64,000 bases of DNA, from assembly GCF_018424685.1 (NCBI RefSeq), contig NZ_QTKX01000002.1:310001-374000 (forward strand), read 5' to 3'. Below are positions 36,008 to 45,119 of this stretch, one piece after another (the first letter of the stretch is position 1; each line of letters starts with the position of its first letter). The DNA comes from Mesobacillus boroniphilus. Lineage in GTDB: Bacteria; Bacillota; Bacilli; Bacillales; Cytobacillaceae. Made by a program: the position numbers and the translations under genes. Under the pieces are notes generated by a model. That model was not told where the DNA came from. It did no database searches and saw nothing but the letters and a program-made list of their open reading frames with translations.

Positions 36008-36195
36008 GTGAAGATTTGTGTAAGTGAAAGCGCCTGGACTAACCTGGCAGTGGTTAGTTGACGAGGAAGAGGTTTATCGAACTTTCGGCGGATGCCTCTC
36101 GGTTGGTTCGCACAGCCGAAATTTCTTCTTTAAAACAGGGGGGCAACCCTTTGGACAAAGAGAAGGATTTGCGAAAAATTACTGGGGCAGAAAAG
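36008..36195 (+). ncRNA. glmS ribozyme (GlcN6P-activated self-cleaving riboswitch)
   Basis: Conserved core is visible: GAA-AGCGCC with the predicted cleavage between A36029 and G36030, TGACGAGGA, ATCGAAC, TTCGGCGGATGCCTC, and the P3/P4 region GGGGGGCAACCC with AAAGAGAAGGA. It lies 40-210 nt before the glmS start. On binding glucosamine-6-phosphate it cuts its own mRNA, exposing glmS transcript to RNase J1. The 35645-36007 stretch upstream holds promoter sequence and no gene I can support. Confidence 0.95.
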
Positions 36196-36236
36196 CCCTT
36201 AAAAGCATTTCTGCTCCTTCAATGGAGGATACTGAC

Positions 36237-38039
36237 ATGTGCGGAATCGTAGGATATATCGGAAATAAAGATACGAAGGAAATTTTATTGAAGGGCCTTG
36301 AAAAGCTTGAATATCGTGGATATGACTCTGCGGGCATAGCTGTCATGAATGACGAGGGTGTTCATGTTTTTAAGGAAAAGGGCCGGATCGCTGATTTAAG
36401 AGCGATAGTAGATGTGGATATTGCCGCTTCCATGGGGATTGGGCATACACGCTGGGCGACACATGGTGTGCCGAGTAAAGTGAATTCACATCCTCATCAA
36501 AGCGCTGAAGGCCGTTTTACACTCGTTCATAATGGGGTTATTGAGAATTACGATTTGTTGAAGCGTGAGTATTTGAGTGATGTCCCTTTTGCCAGTGAAA
36601 CGGATACCGAAGTGATTGTGCAGTTGATGGAACGTTTTGTTTCGGAAGGACAGGAGGTTTTAACAGCCTTCCAGAAAACGCTTGATCTGCTGAAAGGCTC
36701 CTATGCGCTTGCATTGATCGATAACGAGAATAATGAAACAATCTATGTCGCAAAGAATAAAAGCCCATTGCTTATAGGGTTAGGTGAAGGCTTCAATGTT
36801 GTAGCCAGCGATGCGATGGCGATGATCCAAGTCACGAACAGATATGTGGAGATCATGGATAAAGAAGTGGTCATCGTAAAAGCTGATCAAGTGCTGATCC
36901 AGGACCGGAATGGAGAAAGCATTGAACGTGAACCTTATCTTGCGGAAATCGATGCGACGGATATCGAAAAAGGTACCTATCCGCATTACATGTTAAAGGA
37001 AATTGATGAACAGCCTCTCGTGATGAGGAAGATTATCCAGACCTATCAAAATGAAGAGGGCCGATTGACGATTGAACCGAACATTGTAAATGCAGTGAAC
37101 GATTCGGATCGTATATATATTATTGCTGCGGGGACATCGTATCATGCCGGATTGGTAGGAAAGCAATTCATTGAGACGATTGCAAAAAAGCCGGTTGAAG
37201 TCCATATTGCCAGCGAATTTGTCTATAATATGCCTTTGCTGTCTGCGAAGCCGTTGTTCATCTTTATTTCTCAAAGCGGGGAAACCGCAGACAGTCGTGC
37301 TGTCCTTGTAAAAGTGAAAGAATTGGGTTATCCTGCTTTGACGATAACCAATGTTGCTGGATCTACACTATCACGCGAAGCGGATTTTACCTTGCTCTTG
37401 CATGCAGGACCTGAAATCGCGGTAGCTTCTTCAAAAGCTTATACAGCACAGCTTGCTGTATTGGCCATATTAGCCGAAGTGTCCGCTCAAAGCCGTAATA
37501 TTCCTGTCGAGTTTGAGCTATTAAGAGAGTTTGGGATCATCGCCAATGCTATGGAAGTCCTTTGTGATTCCAAGGAAATTTTTGAACAAATCGCCAGGGA
37601 GTTCTTGTCTGTGACGCCTAATTGCTTCTTCATTGGCCGAGGTGTTGATTATTTTGTCGGAATGGAAGGGGCCCTGAAGCTAAAGGAAATTTCTTATATC
37701 CAGGCTGAAGGCTTTGCCGGTGGCGAATTAAAACACGGAACCATTGCCTTGATTGAAGAGGGCACTCCGATCATCGCCCTGGCAACACAGGAGAGTGTGA
37801 ATTTAAGCATCCGCGGGAATGTCAAAGAAGTGGCAGCGCGAGGAGCAAACCCTTGCATCATTTCCATGAAGGGGTTAAATATGGATGAAGACAGCTTTGT
37901 CATTCCAAAAGTACATGAGGTGCTGACTCCGCTTATTTCAGTGATTCCATTGCAATTGATTGCTTACTACGCAGCGCTTCACAGAGGATGCGATGTTGAC
38001 AAACCGCGCAATCTTGCCAAATCGGTGACAGTTGAATAA
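36237..38039 (+). CDS. glmS: Glucosamine-fructose-6-phosphate aminotransferase (isomerizing)
   Basis: 600 aa, family length. The N-terminal class II glutaminase has Cys2 as nucleophile (MCGIVGYIG), so ATG 36237 is the only sensible start; GGAGG is 7 nt upstream. The frame upstream to 36024 is the ribozyme, not protein. Isomerase half: two SIS domains with [27 protein letters not shown], and the C-terminal [12 protein letters not shown]. It makes GlcN6P from fructose-6-P and glutamine for cell-wall and glycan synthesis. A terminator follows at 38048. Confidence 0.97.
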   Translation: MCGIVGYIGNKDTKEILLKGLEKLEYRGYDSAGIAVMNDEGVHVFKEKGRIADLRAIVDVDIAASMGIGHTRWATHGVPSKVNSHPHQSAEGRFTLVHNGVIENYDLLKREYLSDVPFASETDTEVIVQLMERFVSEGQEVLTAFQKTLDLLKGSYALALIDNENNETIYVAKNKSPLLIGLGEGFNVVASDAMAMIQVTNRYVEIMDKEVVIVKADQVLIQDRNGESIEREPYLAEIDATDIEKGTYPHYMLKEIDEQPLVMRKIIQTYQNEEGRLTIEPNIVNAVNDSDRIYIIAAGTSYHAGLVGKQFIETIAKKPVEVHIASEFVYNMPLLSAKPLFIFISQSGETADSRAVLVKVKELGYPALTITNVAGSTLSREADFTLLLHAGPEIAVASSKAYTAQLAVLAILAEVSAQSRNIPVEFELLREFGIIANAMEVLCDSKEIFEQIAREFLSVTPNCFFIGRGVDYFVGMEGALKLKEISYIQAEGFAGGELKHGTIALIEEGTPIIALATQESVNLSIRGNVKEVAARGANPCIISMKGLNMDEDSFVIPKVHEVLTPLISVIPLQLIAYYAALHRGCDVDKPRNLAKSVTVE

Positions 38040-38047
38040 TGATTATA

Positions 38048-38095
38048 AAGGACCAAAAAACCAACTCTCAGGATTGGGCTTTTTGGTCCCTTTTT
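38048..38095 (+). terminator. Terminator of glmS
   Basis: AAAGGACCAAAAA pairs with TTTTTGGTCC/TTT (one bulged C), then T5. Confidence 0.85.
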
Positions 38096-38139
38096 AATTT
38101 TGTCAACATTCCTTTTGCCAAAATGCAGTTTTCATTAAA

Positions 38140-38168
38140 TTGAAACAGCTTTGTAAACGCTTTAATAT
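38140..38168 (+). promoter_or_regulatory. mtlA promoter with overlapping cre site
   Basis: TTGAAA (38140-38145) and TAATAT (38163-38168) are exactly 17 bp apart. TGTAAACGCTTTAA (38152-38165) matches the cre consensus TGWAANCGNTNWCA with one mismatch and covers the -10, so CcpA repression in glucose is likely. TTGTCAACATTCC upstream (38100-38112) may be half of an MtlR site. Confidence 0.75.
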
Positions 38169-38210
38169 GAAACTAGAAAGTTAATTCTTCTAATTGGAGG
38201 GGAAACCTAG

Positions 38211-39629
38211 ATGAACGAATCTGTTAACAATAAACAAGATGTAAAAGTAAGGATACAAAAATTCGGAAGTTATTTAAGCGGTATGGTTATGCCAAATATC
38301 GGCGCCTTTATTGCGTGGGGGTTGATTACGGCATTATTCATCCCAACTGGATGGCTTCCGAATGAGGACCTGGCAAAGCTGGTTGGCCCAATGATCACAT
38401 TCTTGCTGCCACTATTGATTGGTTTTACTGGCGGTAAGATGATTTACGATGTCCGAGGTGGGGTAGTCGGTGCGACTGCAACAATGGGTGTCATCGTAGG
38501 TACTGATATTCCAATGTTCCTTGGCGCAATGATCATGGGACCTATTGGCGGATGGGTAATCAAGAAGTTTGACCAGGCCATCCATGGAAAAGTAAAATCT
38601 GGTTTTGAAATGCTCGTCAATAACTTCTCAGCTGGTATTATTGGCGGTCTCTTGACTTTAATAGCATATAAGGGAATCGGTCCTGTTGTAGTAGCAATAA
38701 GCAATGTGCTTGCAAGTGGCGTTGAAGCCATTATCAATGCAAAAATGCTGCCATTGGCTAACATCTTTATCGAACCGGCAAAAGTATTATTCCTGAACAA
38801 CGCAATCAATCACGGTATTTTAAGTCCATTGGCAATCGATCAAGCATCAGACGCTGGAAAATCAATTCTTTTCTTGCTTGAAACAAACCCAGGTCCTGGT
38901 TTGGGTATCCTGCTTGCTTTCTGGTTATTTGGAAAGGGAACAGCAAAGCAAACGGCACCTGGTGCGGTAATCATCCACTTCCTTGGCGGTATCCATGAAA
39001 TTTACTTCCCGTACATCCTGATGAAGCCTATGCTGATCCTTGCAGCAATCGCAGGCGGCGTGAGCGGAGTGTTCACATTCAACCTGCTTGATGCCGGTCT
39101 TGTAGCAGCTCCATCACCAGGAAGTATCTTCGCGCTACTTGCGATGACACCAAAAGGCGGTTATTTCGCAACTCTTGCTGGTGTAATTGTAGCAGCAGCC
39201 GTTTCATTCGCGGTTGCATCACTGATCTTGAAAACAAGCAAGGCGACAGATGAAGATTTGACTACAGCTGCAGCTAAAATGGAAGAAATGAAAGGCAAGA
39301 AGAGCTCTGTTTCTTCTGCATTAACTAGTCAGCCTGCTGAAGTGAAAGCTGTTGATGTCAACAAGATCGTGTTTGCTTGTGATGCAGGGATGGGTTCAAG
39401 TGCGATGGGTGCTGGTATCCTAAGAAATAAAGTCCAAAAAGCAGGACTGGACCAAACAGTCATCAATACTGCGATCAATAATCTTCCAGAGGACGCAGAC
39501 GTTGTTATTACACATAAAGATTTAACAGATCGTGCGAAAGCAAAGCTTCCAAATGCTACTCACATCTCGGTCGACAACTTCTTGAACAGTCCTAAGTATG
39601 ATGAATTAATCAACTCACTGAAGAAGTAA
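38211..39629 (+). CDS. mtlA: PTS mannitol-specific EIICB permease
   Basis: 472 aa. EIIC membrane domain about 15-340 (MVMPNIGAFIAWG, GGIHEIYFPYILMKP with the conserved GIHE Glu); short linker; EIIB domain about 375-470 with phosphocysteine in FACDAGMGSSAMGAGIL. No IIA is fused; it is supplied by mtlF. It imports mannitol as mannitol-1-phosphate. SD TGGAGGGG. First gene after the cre-controlled promoter; a hairpin separates it from mtlR. Confidence 0.96.
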   Translation: MNESVNNKQDVKVRIQKFGSYLSGMVMPNIGAFIAWGLITALFIPTGWLPNEDLAKLVGPMITFLLPLLIGFTGGKMIYDVRGGVVGATATMGVIVGTDIPMFLGAMIMGPIGGWVIKKFDQAIHGKVKSGFEMLVNNFSAGIIGGLLTLIAYKGIGPVVVAISNVLASGVEAIINAKMLPLANIFIEPAKVLFLNNAINHGILSPLAIDQASDAGKSILFLLETNPGPGLGILLAFWLFGKGTAKQTAPGAVIIHFLGGIHEIYFPYILMKPMLILAAIAGGVSGVFTFNLLDAGLVAAPSPGSIFALLAMTPKGGYFATLAGVIVAAAVSFAVASLILKTSKATDEDLTTAAAKMEEMKGKKSSVSSALTSQPAEVKAVDVNKIVFACDAGMGSSAMGAGILRNKVQKAGLDQTVINTAINNLPEDADVVITHKDLTDRAKAKLPNATHISVDNFLNSPKYDELINSLKK

Positions 39630-39635
39630 GTTAAG

Positions 39636-39665
39636 AGCCCAGCCAGTTTTGGCTGGGCTTTACTT
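39636..39665 (+). terminator. Hairpin between mtlA and mtlR
   Basis: AGCCCAGCC and GGCTGGGCT with a 6-nt loop, followed by TTACTTATT. It probably attenuates read-through into mtlR. Confidence 0.8.
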
Positions 39666-39819
39666 ATTAAATCTTGGCAACAACTTAATTGACTAATTCT
39701 CATTTATCATTTGTTGTATAAGGGTATTTATCATTTTAAAATAGAATTGTCAGTATGAAATATCAATTTTGTCAACAACCTAAGAGAAGTTGGATTTCAT
39801 CAGACGGGGGGTGACCTTT

Positions 39820-41940
39820 ATGTATATTTCAGCGAGAGAAAGGCAGCTTTTAGAAATCTTGCTGACTGAAAAAGAAGAAATGACAGTGAAAGATCTCGCA
39901 GACAAGATTGGTGTAAGTGGAAGAACCGTTCATCGGGATTTGAAGAATATTGAAGATATCCTGATGGAATATGAGCTTACCCTGCTGAAAAAATCAGGGG
40001 TCGGCGTCCAAATCTCTGGTAGTCCGGAGAAAATACGTCAATTGGAGCTTTTCCTGTTTAATCTTTTTCACACAGAATACACTCCTGACGAACGACAGAC
40101 GATCATCCTGTGTGAATTGCTGGAAACAAAAGGCCCAGTAAAGCTGCTCGGACTGGCAAATGATTTAAATGTCACGATTGCCACTGTCAGTGCAGATTTA
40201 TCAAAATTAGAAGACAAGCTGGAATCCTTTGGTTTAAGCCTGATCAGAAAAAGAGGGTATGGAGTCGAGCTTGAGGGGGATGAAGCTGCCAAAAGGCGGG
40301 CTATGAGAAATCTGATTTCGGCCTATCTGGATGAATCCGAAATCCTTTCCCTTGCAAGAGAGAATATCCAAAAGCGGTCAACCCAGCAAACCAATACCAT
40401 CTCAGAAAGGCTCTTGGGACTGGTAGAGAGGCAGAAGCTGCTGATTGTTGAAAAAGTAGTAGATTCCATCATACAGGAGCTGCCTTTTGCAATGGCCGAC
40501 AGCGCTTATATCGGATTGGTTGTCCATCTTGCCCTCGCAATCGAAAGAATCCAAAAAGGCGAAGGAATTGCGATTAATAAAGCCTATATGGAGGATCAAC
40601 AATCTTCGAAAGAATATAAATTCGCTGAAAAGATCGTTGCTCAATTGGAGCAGGTTTTTCAGATCGAAATTCCTGAGGCTGAGGTGGCATATATCACCAT
40701 GCACCTGAAGGGCGCGAAACTGAGGCATGACAATGAGTATTTAATGGAAGAATCAAGTCTGCAGGTTGCGTTAAAAGCAAAGCATCTGATAGATCAAGTT
40801 GAAAAAGTGGTTGGCACAGACCTGTCGGCGAATCGCTCATTATTTGAAGGACTGGTCATGCATTTGAAGCCAGCGATGTATCGGGTCAAGCAGGGAATGG
40901 GAATCAGCAACCCTTTAACGGGTAAGGTTAAAAAAGATTACCCTGAACTGTTCTCAATTGTTAAACAGGCAGCGGAACAGGTATTCCCTGAATATCATGT
41001 ACCAGATGAGGAGGTTGGCTATCTTGTCATGCATTTCGGCTCAGCAGTCCTGGGGCGAAGAGAGCTGGCGGACTTTAAAACACTGGTCATCTGTTCGAGC
41101 GGGATCGGTACTTCCAAAATGCTTGTCACCAGATTGCAAAAAGAGTTTCCGGAGCTGAAGAATGTCCAGAATGTCTCTGTCATGGAATTCAAAAAGTTGA
41201 AGGAATCTGATTACCAGCTTGTCATTTCAACGATTCCAATCCCTGATTACAAGGACTACATCATAGTCAGTCCAATGCTGAACAAAGATGAAATTGAAAA
41301 GATCCGTTCATTTATCAATAAATATAAAATCATAAACAGTTCCGATCGCAGTCTTCCTTTTTCGAGCCAAGAATCATTGAGGACGAAAAATGCGAAAAAT
41401 TTCATAGAGGAAATGCAAACTGTTCAAAAATATAGTGAAACGATAGCTAAGCTTCTTATGGGTTTTGAACTGGTTAAAATAAGGGAACGGAAAACTACCG
41501 ATGAAATCTTATATCAGGCTGTACAAGAGCTATCTCGAAAACAGACAGTAGAGAATATCGATCTTGTGGCAGATGCGTTAAAAAGAAGGGAACAATTAGG
41601 GGGCTTGGGTGTTCCAGGTACGGCCATGGCACTTTTCCATGCCCGTTCCCCGGGCGTCATTCAGTCGAGCTTCACCATTTATTCTCTGGAAAACCCCATC
41701 ATCACTGCAGGAATGGATGGTTCCCCAATGGAAGTCAAGTTCCTGCTCTTGATGCTTTCTCCTGAGGAGCCTGATGAAAAAACGCTTGAGGTACTGAGCC
41801 ATTTAAGTTCATTGCTGATTGAAAGTGAAGAAAGTACGGCTATTTTCGAATCAAATGATGAAAATCAAATTGCATCCTATCTATCAACCAGATTCGAGCA
41901 ATTTTTTACCGAAAAAATAGAACATCTAAGGAGTGTATGA
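39820..41940 (+). CDS. mtlR: Mannitol operon activator, PRD/EIIB/EIIA type
   Basis: 706 aa. Start ATG 39820 follows GGGGGGTGA. Two N-terminal HTH domains (EMTVKDLADKIGVSGRTVHRDLKNIE; LLGLANDLNVTIATVSADLSKLE), PRD1 about 190-300, PRD2 about 310-410 (EEVGYLVMHFGSA), EIIB-Gat-like domain with Cys in VICSSGIGTSKML, and C-terminal EIIA-like domain with His in MALFHARSPGV. Phosphorylation by HPr and EIIA/EIIB mannitol sets its activity on mtl promoters. It overlaps mtlF by 4 bp. Confidence 0.94.
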   Translation: MYISARERQLLEILLTEKEEMTVKDLADKIGVSGRTVHRDLKNIEDILMEYELTLLKKSGVGVQISGSPEKIRQLELFLFNLFHTEYTPDERQTIILCELLETKGPVKLLGLANDLNVTIATVSADLSKLEDKLESFGLSLIRKRGYGVELEGDEAAKRRAMRNLISAYLDESEILSLARENIQKRSTQQTNTISERLLGLVERQKLLIVEKVVDSIIQELPFAMADSAYIGLVVHLALAIERIQKGEGIAINKAYMEDQQSSKEYKFAEKIVAQLEQVFQIEIPEAEVAYITMHLKGAKLRHDNEYLMEESSLQVALKAKHLIDQVEKVVGTDLSANRSLFEGLVMHLKPAMYRVKQGMGISNPLTGKVKKDYPELFSIVKQAAEQVFPEYHVPDEEVGYLVMHFGSAVLGRRELADFKTLVICSSGIGTSKMLVTRLQKEFPELKNVQNVSVMEFKKLKESDYQLVISTIPIPDYKDYIIVSPMLNKDEIEKIRSFINKYKIINSSDRSLPFSSQESLRTKNAKNFIEEMQTVQKYSETIAKLLMGFELVKIRERKTTDEILYQAVQELSRKQTVENIDLVADALKRREQLGGLGVPGTAMALFHARSPGVIQSSFTIYSLENPIITAGMDGSPMEVKFLLLMLSPEEPDEKTLEVLSHLSSLLIESEESTAIFESNDENQIASYLSTRFEQFFTEKIEHLRSV

Positions 41941-42377
41941 ATATGTCATCAATCTTAACGAAAGAAAACATCTTATTAAATAAGTCGTTAAACACAAAAG
42001 AAGAAGCAATCAAGCTGACTGGCAGTGTCCTGGTTGATAGAGGGTATGTTGAACCTAACTATATTGAAAAAATGATGGAAAGAGAAGAACTTACCTCAAC
42101 TTATATGGGGAATTTCGTAGCGATTCCGCATGGCACGGAGGATTCAAAGCAATTTGTAAAAGAATCCGGCATTTCATTTATACAGGTGCCTGAAGGGGTC
42201 GATTTTGGAGGAGGAAATATTGTTAAGCTTCTAATTGGCATTGCCGGCAAAAACGATGAGCACCTAAGCATCTTATCCAATATTGCGATCGTTTGCTCTG
42301 AAGAAGAAAATATCGAAAAGCTTATTTCGGCAAAATCACCTGAAGAAATTATAGAGATTTTTGAAGGAGTAAACTAA
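41937..42377 (+). CDS. mtlF: PTS mannitol-specific EIIA
   Basis: 146 aa, PTS_EIIA_2. Phosphohistidine in FVAIPHGTEDS. It accepts phosphate from HPr and donates to the MtlA IIB domain. ATG 41937 overlaps the mtlR stop (ATGA); ATG 41943 is an alternative start with AAGGAG 10 nt upstream. Confidence 0.95.
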   Translation: MNMSSILTKENILLNKSLNTKEEAIKLTGSVLVDRGYVEPNYIEKMMEREELTSTYMGNFVAIPHGTEDSKQFVKESGISFIQVPEGVDFGGGNIVKLLIGIAGKNDEHLSILSNIAIVCSEEENIEKLISAKSPEEIIEIFEGVN

Positions 42378-42378
42378 T

Positions 42379-43527
42379 ATGCTGGCAGTACACTTTGGAG
42401 CTGGGAATATCGGGCGCGGTTTTATTGGGAATTTATTATATCACTCAGGCTATGAAACGGTTTTTGTAGACGTTAATGCTGAAATCGTTAATTTGCTTAA
42501 TGAAAAGAATGAATATAAAGTGGTTCTCGCAGAGCCTGGCCAGCAAGAAGATGTCATTAAGAATGTCAGAGCCATAAACAGCGCGGAGAATCCGGAGAAA
42601 GTAGTCCAGGCAATTGCAGAAGCCGATCTTGTGACTACTGCAATCGGGCCGAATATTATTCCTTTTATCGCGGGATTGGTGGCAGAAGGCCTGCGCAAAA
42701 GAGCTGCACAGTCTGACAAGCCGCTGAACATCATCGCATGTGAGAATATGATTGGCGGAAGCTCCCTTTTAAAAGAGAAGGTTTATGAAAAGTTAACAGA
42801 AGCAGAAATTGCTCAGTTTGAAGGCCAGTTTGGATTCCCGGATTCAGCTGTAGACCGGATTGTACCGAACCAGACGAATGAAGATAAATTGATGGTGAAG
42901 GTAGAACCATTTTATGAATGGGTAGTAGAAGAAACAAAGATTGTTGGCGAAAAGCCGGAGATTCAGGGAATCACCTATGTTAAGGATTTGGTCCCTTATA
43001 TTGAACGTAAATTGTTCACAGTTAATACGGGTCACGCACTGGCAGCCTATTTTGGTTACTATTACGGAGAAGAATTCATCAACAAGGCAATGGAAAATCC
43101 CCAAATTCGTGAGCTAGTTGAAGGTGCATTGAACGAAAGCGGCGAGTTTCTAGTTAAGAAGTACGGGTTCAATGCTGGAGATCATGCTAAATATATTCAA
43201 AAGATTCTTCAGCGCTTCTCTAATTCGCATATCGTCGATGAAGTGACACGGGTCGGCCGTTCCCCAATCAGGAAGCTCGGTCCAAATGACCGCCTTGTAA
43301 GCCCAGCAAGACAGTATTCCGAAGTAGTAGGAAAAGAACCTGTCAACCTCCTGAAAGGTGTTGCTGCAGCACTGCTATACGACTTCCAGGGTGATGAGGA
43401 AGCCATTAAGGTCCAGACAACAATCGAGGAAAATGGTGTAGAAAAAGCAATCGAAACATTCACAGGAATTACTGCAGAATCACCACTTTTCAACACGATT
43501 ATCGAACAGTATAAACAATTGAAGTAA
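42379..43527 (+). CDS. mtlD: Mannitol-1-phosphate 5-dehydrogenase
   Basis: 382 aa, full length. NAD-binding HFGAGNIGRGFIGNLL at the N-terminus; polyol dehydrogenase signature in ERKLFTVNTGHALAAYFGYYYG. It oxidises mannitol-1-P to fructose-6-P, feeding glycolysis and, through F6P, GlmS encoded upstream. It begins 1 bp after the mtlF stop with GAAGGAG SD and is the last gene of the operon; a REP1 hairpin with T5 follows 8 bp after the stop. Confidence 0.96.
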   Translation: MLAVHFGAGNIGRGFIGNLLYHSGYETVFVDVNAEIVNLLNEKNEYKVVLAEPGQQEDVIKNVRAINSAENPEKVVQAIAEADLVTTAIGPNIIPFIAGLVAEGLRKRAAQSDKPLNIIACENMIGGSSLLKEKVYEKLTEAEIAQFEGQFGFPDSAVDRIVPNQTNEDKLMVKVEPFYEWVVEETKIVGEKPEIQGITYVKDLVPYIERKLFTVNTGHALAAYFGYYYGEEFINKAMENPQIRELVEGALNESGEFLVKKYGFNAGDHAKYIQKILQRFSNSHIVDEVTRVGRSPIRKLGPNDRLVSPARQYSEVVGKEPVNLLKGVAAALLYDFQGDEEAIKVQTTIEENGVEKAIETFTGITAESPLFNTIIEQYKQLK

Positions 43528-43534
43528 ACACATG

Positions 43535-43561
43535 GAAGCATGGGGACGTACCCTATGCTTC
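43535..43561 (+). repeat. REP1 hairpin acting as likely mtl operon terminator
   Basis: GAAGCATGGGG, ACGTA, CCCTATGCTTC, T5. No other terminator follows mtlD. Confidence 0.88.
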
Positions 43562-43581
43562 TTTTTAATTTATACGAATAG

Positions 43582-43615
43582 GCAAGGGACGGTATTGCCC
43601 TTTTGGTGACTTGAT
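43582..43615 (+). repeat. REP2-like remnant
   Basis: GGCAAGGGACGGTATTGCCC with TTTTGGTGACTTG; GGCAA/TTGCC arms replace the usual GGGACAC/GTGTCCC. Confidence 0.45.
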
Positions 43616-43685
43616 TAGTGAAACTGGCGATACTGAGTATAAGTTCGCATGTCATGAATGATACTTACACTCGATCCTTTTGTAT

Positions 43686-44513
43686 TTAACAGTACTCCAT
43701 CTCATAAAGCTCCTCAAAATAACGTTCTTGAAACTTCCTATTCAAAATCCCGGTATAATAGGCAAACAGATTCTTTACATTGATCTTTGATTTCATCTTA
43801 CGAACAAGCTGTTTGAAGGAGTCAAGAGACACAGATAACAGCAGTTCTGCTTCTTGTTCATAATTGTTGCGGTAGGCGGTGATCCGGCTCATCCGCCAGA
43901 ACTCTTCAATCGCATTCGCGGCTGGGAAGAAGTGTTTTACCAGATTGACGAAAACAACTGGAATTCGGTCGCTTACGAAAAGATGGTCTTCTGGTGCATT
44001 TTCGGCAGCAGGATTTTCCGCCTGGTTTTCTGACCTTTTTTCATAAGCAGCCTTATCTTCACGTTTATTATTCTTTTTTATGTTAGTTTCAGAAAGAATG
44101 ATAGTTTTATTTTGGTGGCTCAATTGACCGCCATCTGGTAGTCCGTTCATCGGGAAACGATTGAATACATATAGATTGCTAGACTGAGAGCCGTTTTTGC
44201 GCGCTGTTTCGTAGACGGTGAAAATGCCGATCTTGCTCGCCTTCAGGATCATCCTTTTAAAAGTGGAACGGGAAATCCCCATCTCCCCATACTCCTCATA
44301 AATAGCCTTCAGCACTGTGCCGATCTTGGCATTGGCCACCCCAGGCACCTTTGCAGCAAAACGAGCCATCCTCTTCAGACCGATCAGCTCACCCTTGCTG
44401 AAAAAACGCTTCTTATCCGCCATCCACATTTCAAAATGATTGTTAAACTCCTTCAGTGAACCAAACTGTGAATACCCCGAAAAATTCTCAATAGCCGCCG
44501 ATTTAATTGACAT
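43686..44513 (-). CDS. Conserved Bacillus cytosolic protein with HTH-like domain
   Basis: 275 aa from ATG 44513 (AAAGGGTGGTG upstream). The N-terminal half is helical with a replication/transcription-factor look: KGELIGLKRMARFAAKVPGVANAKIGTVLKAIYEEYGEMGISRSTFKRMILKA, then NGSQSSNLYVFNRFP, a winged-helix-type arrangement. A Lys/Glu/Asn-rich linker about 135-175 precedes a helical C-terminal domain. The role is unknown; the N-terminal winged helix suggests DNA binding, as in plasmid or phage replication modules. A decayed relative lies at 55320-55870. Confidence 0.65.
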   Translation of the reverse strand: MSIKSAAIENFSGYSQFGSLKEFNNHFEMWMADKKRFFSKGELIGLKRMARFAAKVPGVANAKIGTVLKAIYEEYGEMGISRSTFKRMILKASKIGIFTVYETARKNGSQSSNLYVFNRFPMNGLPDGGQLSHQNKTIILSETNIKKNNKREDKAAYEKRSENQAENPAAENAPEDHLFVSDRIPVVFVNLVKHFFPAANAIEEFWRMSRITAYRNNYEQEAELLLSVSLDSFKQLVRKMKSKINVKNLFAYYTGILNRKFQERYFEELYEMEYC

Positions 44514-44697
44514 GCTAATGCACCACCCTTTCACAGTCTATATATGGATGAAAGGGTGAAAAGGACAGGGTGGGGAGGGGGAAATTGTGGCGGATTTGTG
44601 AAAAGTGGGAGGGGGGCATTAGGACTTGATTCTTTAATGGTGCGAGCCAAAGAAGACAGTTCAGAAGATGAGTAGACTCAGGTTTGGAATAAAAAGC

Positions 44698-44739
44698 CCC
44701 CGTTCCGTAGACTATATCTTTTTTGTCTACCGCACGGGG
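44698..44739 (-). terminator. Terminator for small ORF at 44789-44881
   Basis: CCCCGT/ACGGGG and GTAGAC/GTCTAC paired blocks enclose an A/T-rich loop; on the minus strand the stem is followed by GGCTTTTTATT. It lies 50 bp beyond the small ORF. Confidence 0.7.
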
Positions 44740-44788
44740 TACAGTTTATTTTTACATAATAGTTGTTAAGTTTCGTTGAGTAATTAAG

Positions 44789-44881
44789 TTACCCAGAATA
44801 AAAAGTTGCTATACCTAGAGCGATTAGTGCAAATAGAACCCCTATAGACGTATAAAGTGCTATTTTTAAATTTTTATTCAT
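44789..44881 (-). CDS. 30-aa single-helix membrane microprotein
   Basis: ATG 44881 to TAA: MNKNLKIALYTSIGV, then LFALIALGIATFYSG. A Lys-rich N-terminus and one 20-residue hydrophobic helix form a typical small membrane protein. A minus-strand terminator follows at 44698-44739, implying transcription. The SD (GACGGGA) is weak. The remaining bases of 44514-45119 hold no other gene I can support. Confidence 0.45.
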   Translation of the reverse strand: MNKNLKIALYTSIGVLFALIALGIATFYSG

Positions 44882-45119
44882 TAGTATTCCCGTCTTTCTG
44901 TTAGTTATTTAACATTCTTTTTTTAGCCACCGCTTTTACTGTTGGATGACCCAAAATTACCATTCTTCTCAAAAGTTATAAGTATATCCTTACATAGCCA
45001 ATTCCTAAATCCTTTACCGCTTATGCCTCACCATTTTTTATTCTATTCTTTGATAGACTCTCTCTCTATATTACTATAATATGGAAATTGAGAAAATAAA
45101 AAAATAAAGGTGAAGCAAA

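Noticed and set aside
36024..36236. N-terminal extension of GlmS
   Set aside because: The bases form the conserved glmS ribozyme, and Cys2 of MCGIVG must be N-terminal for glutaminase activity.
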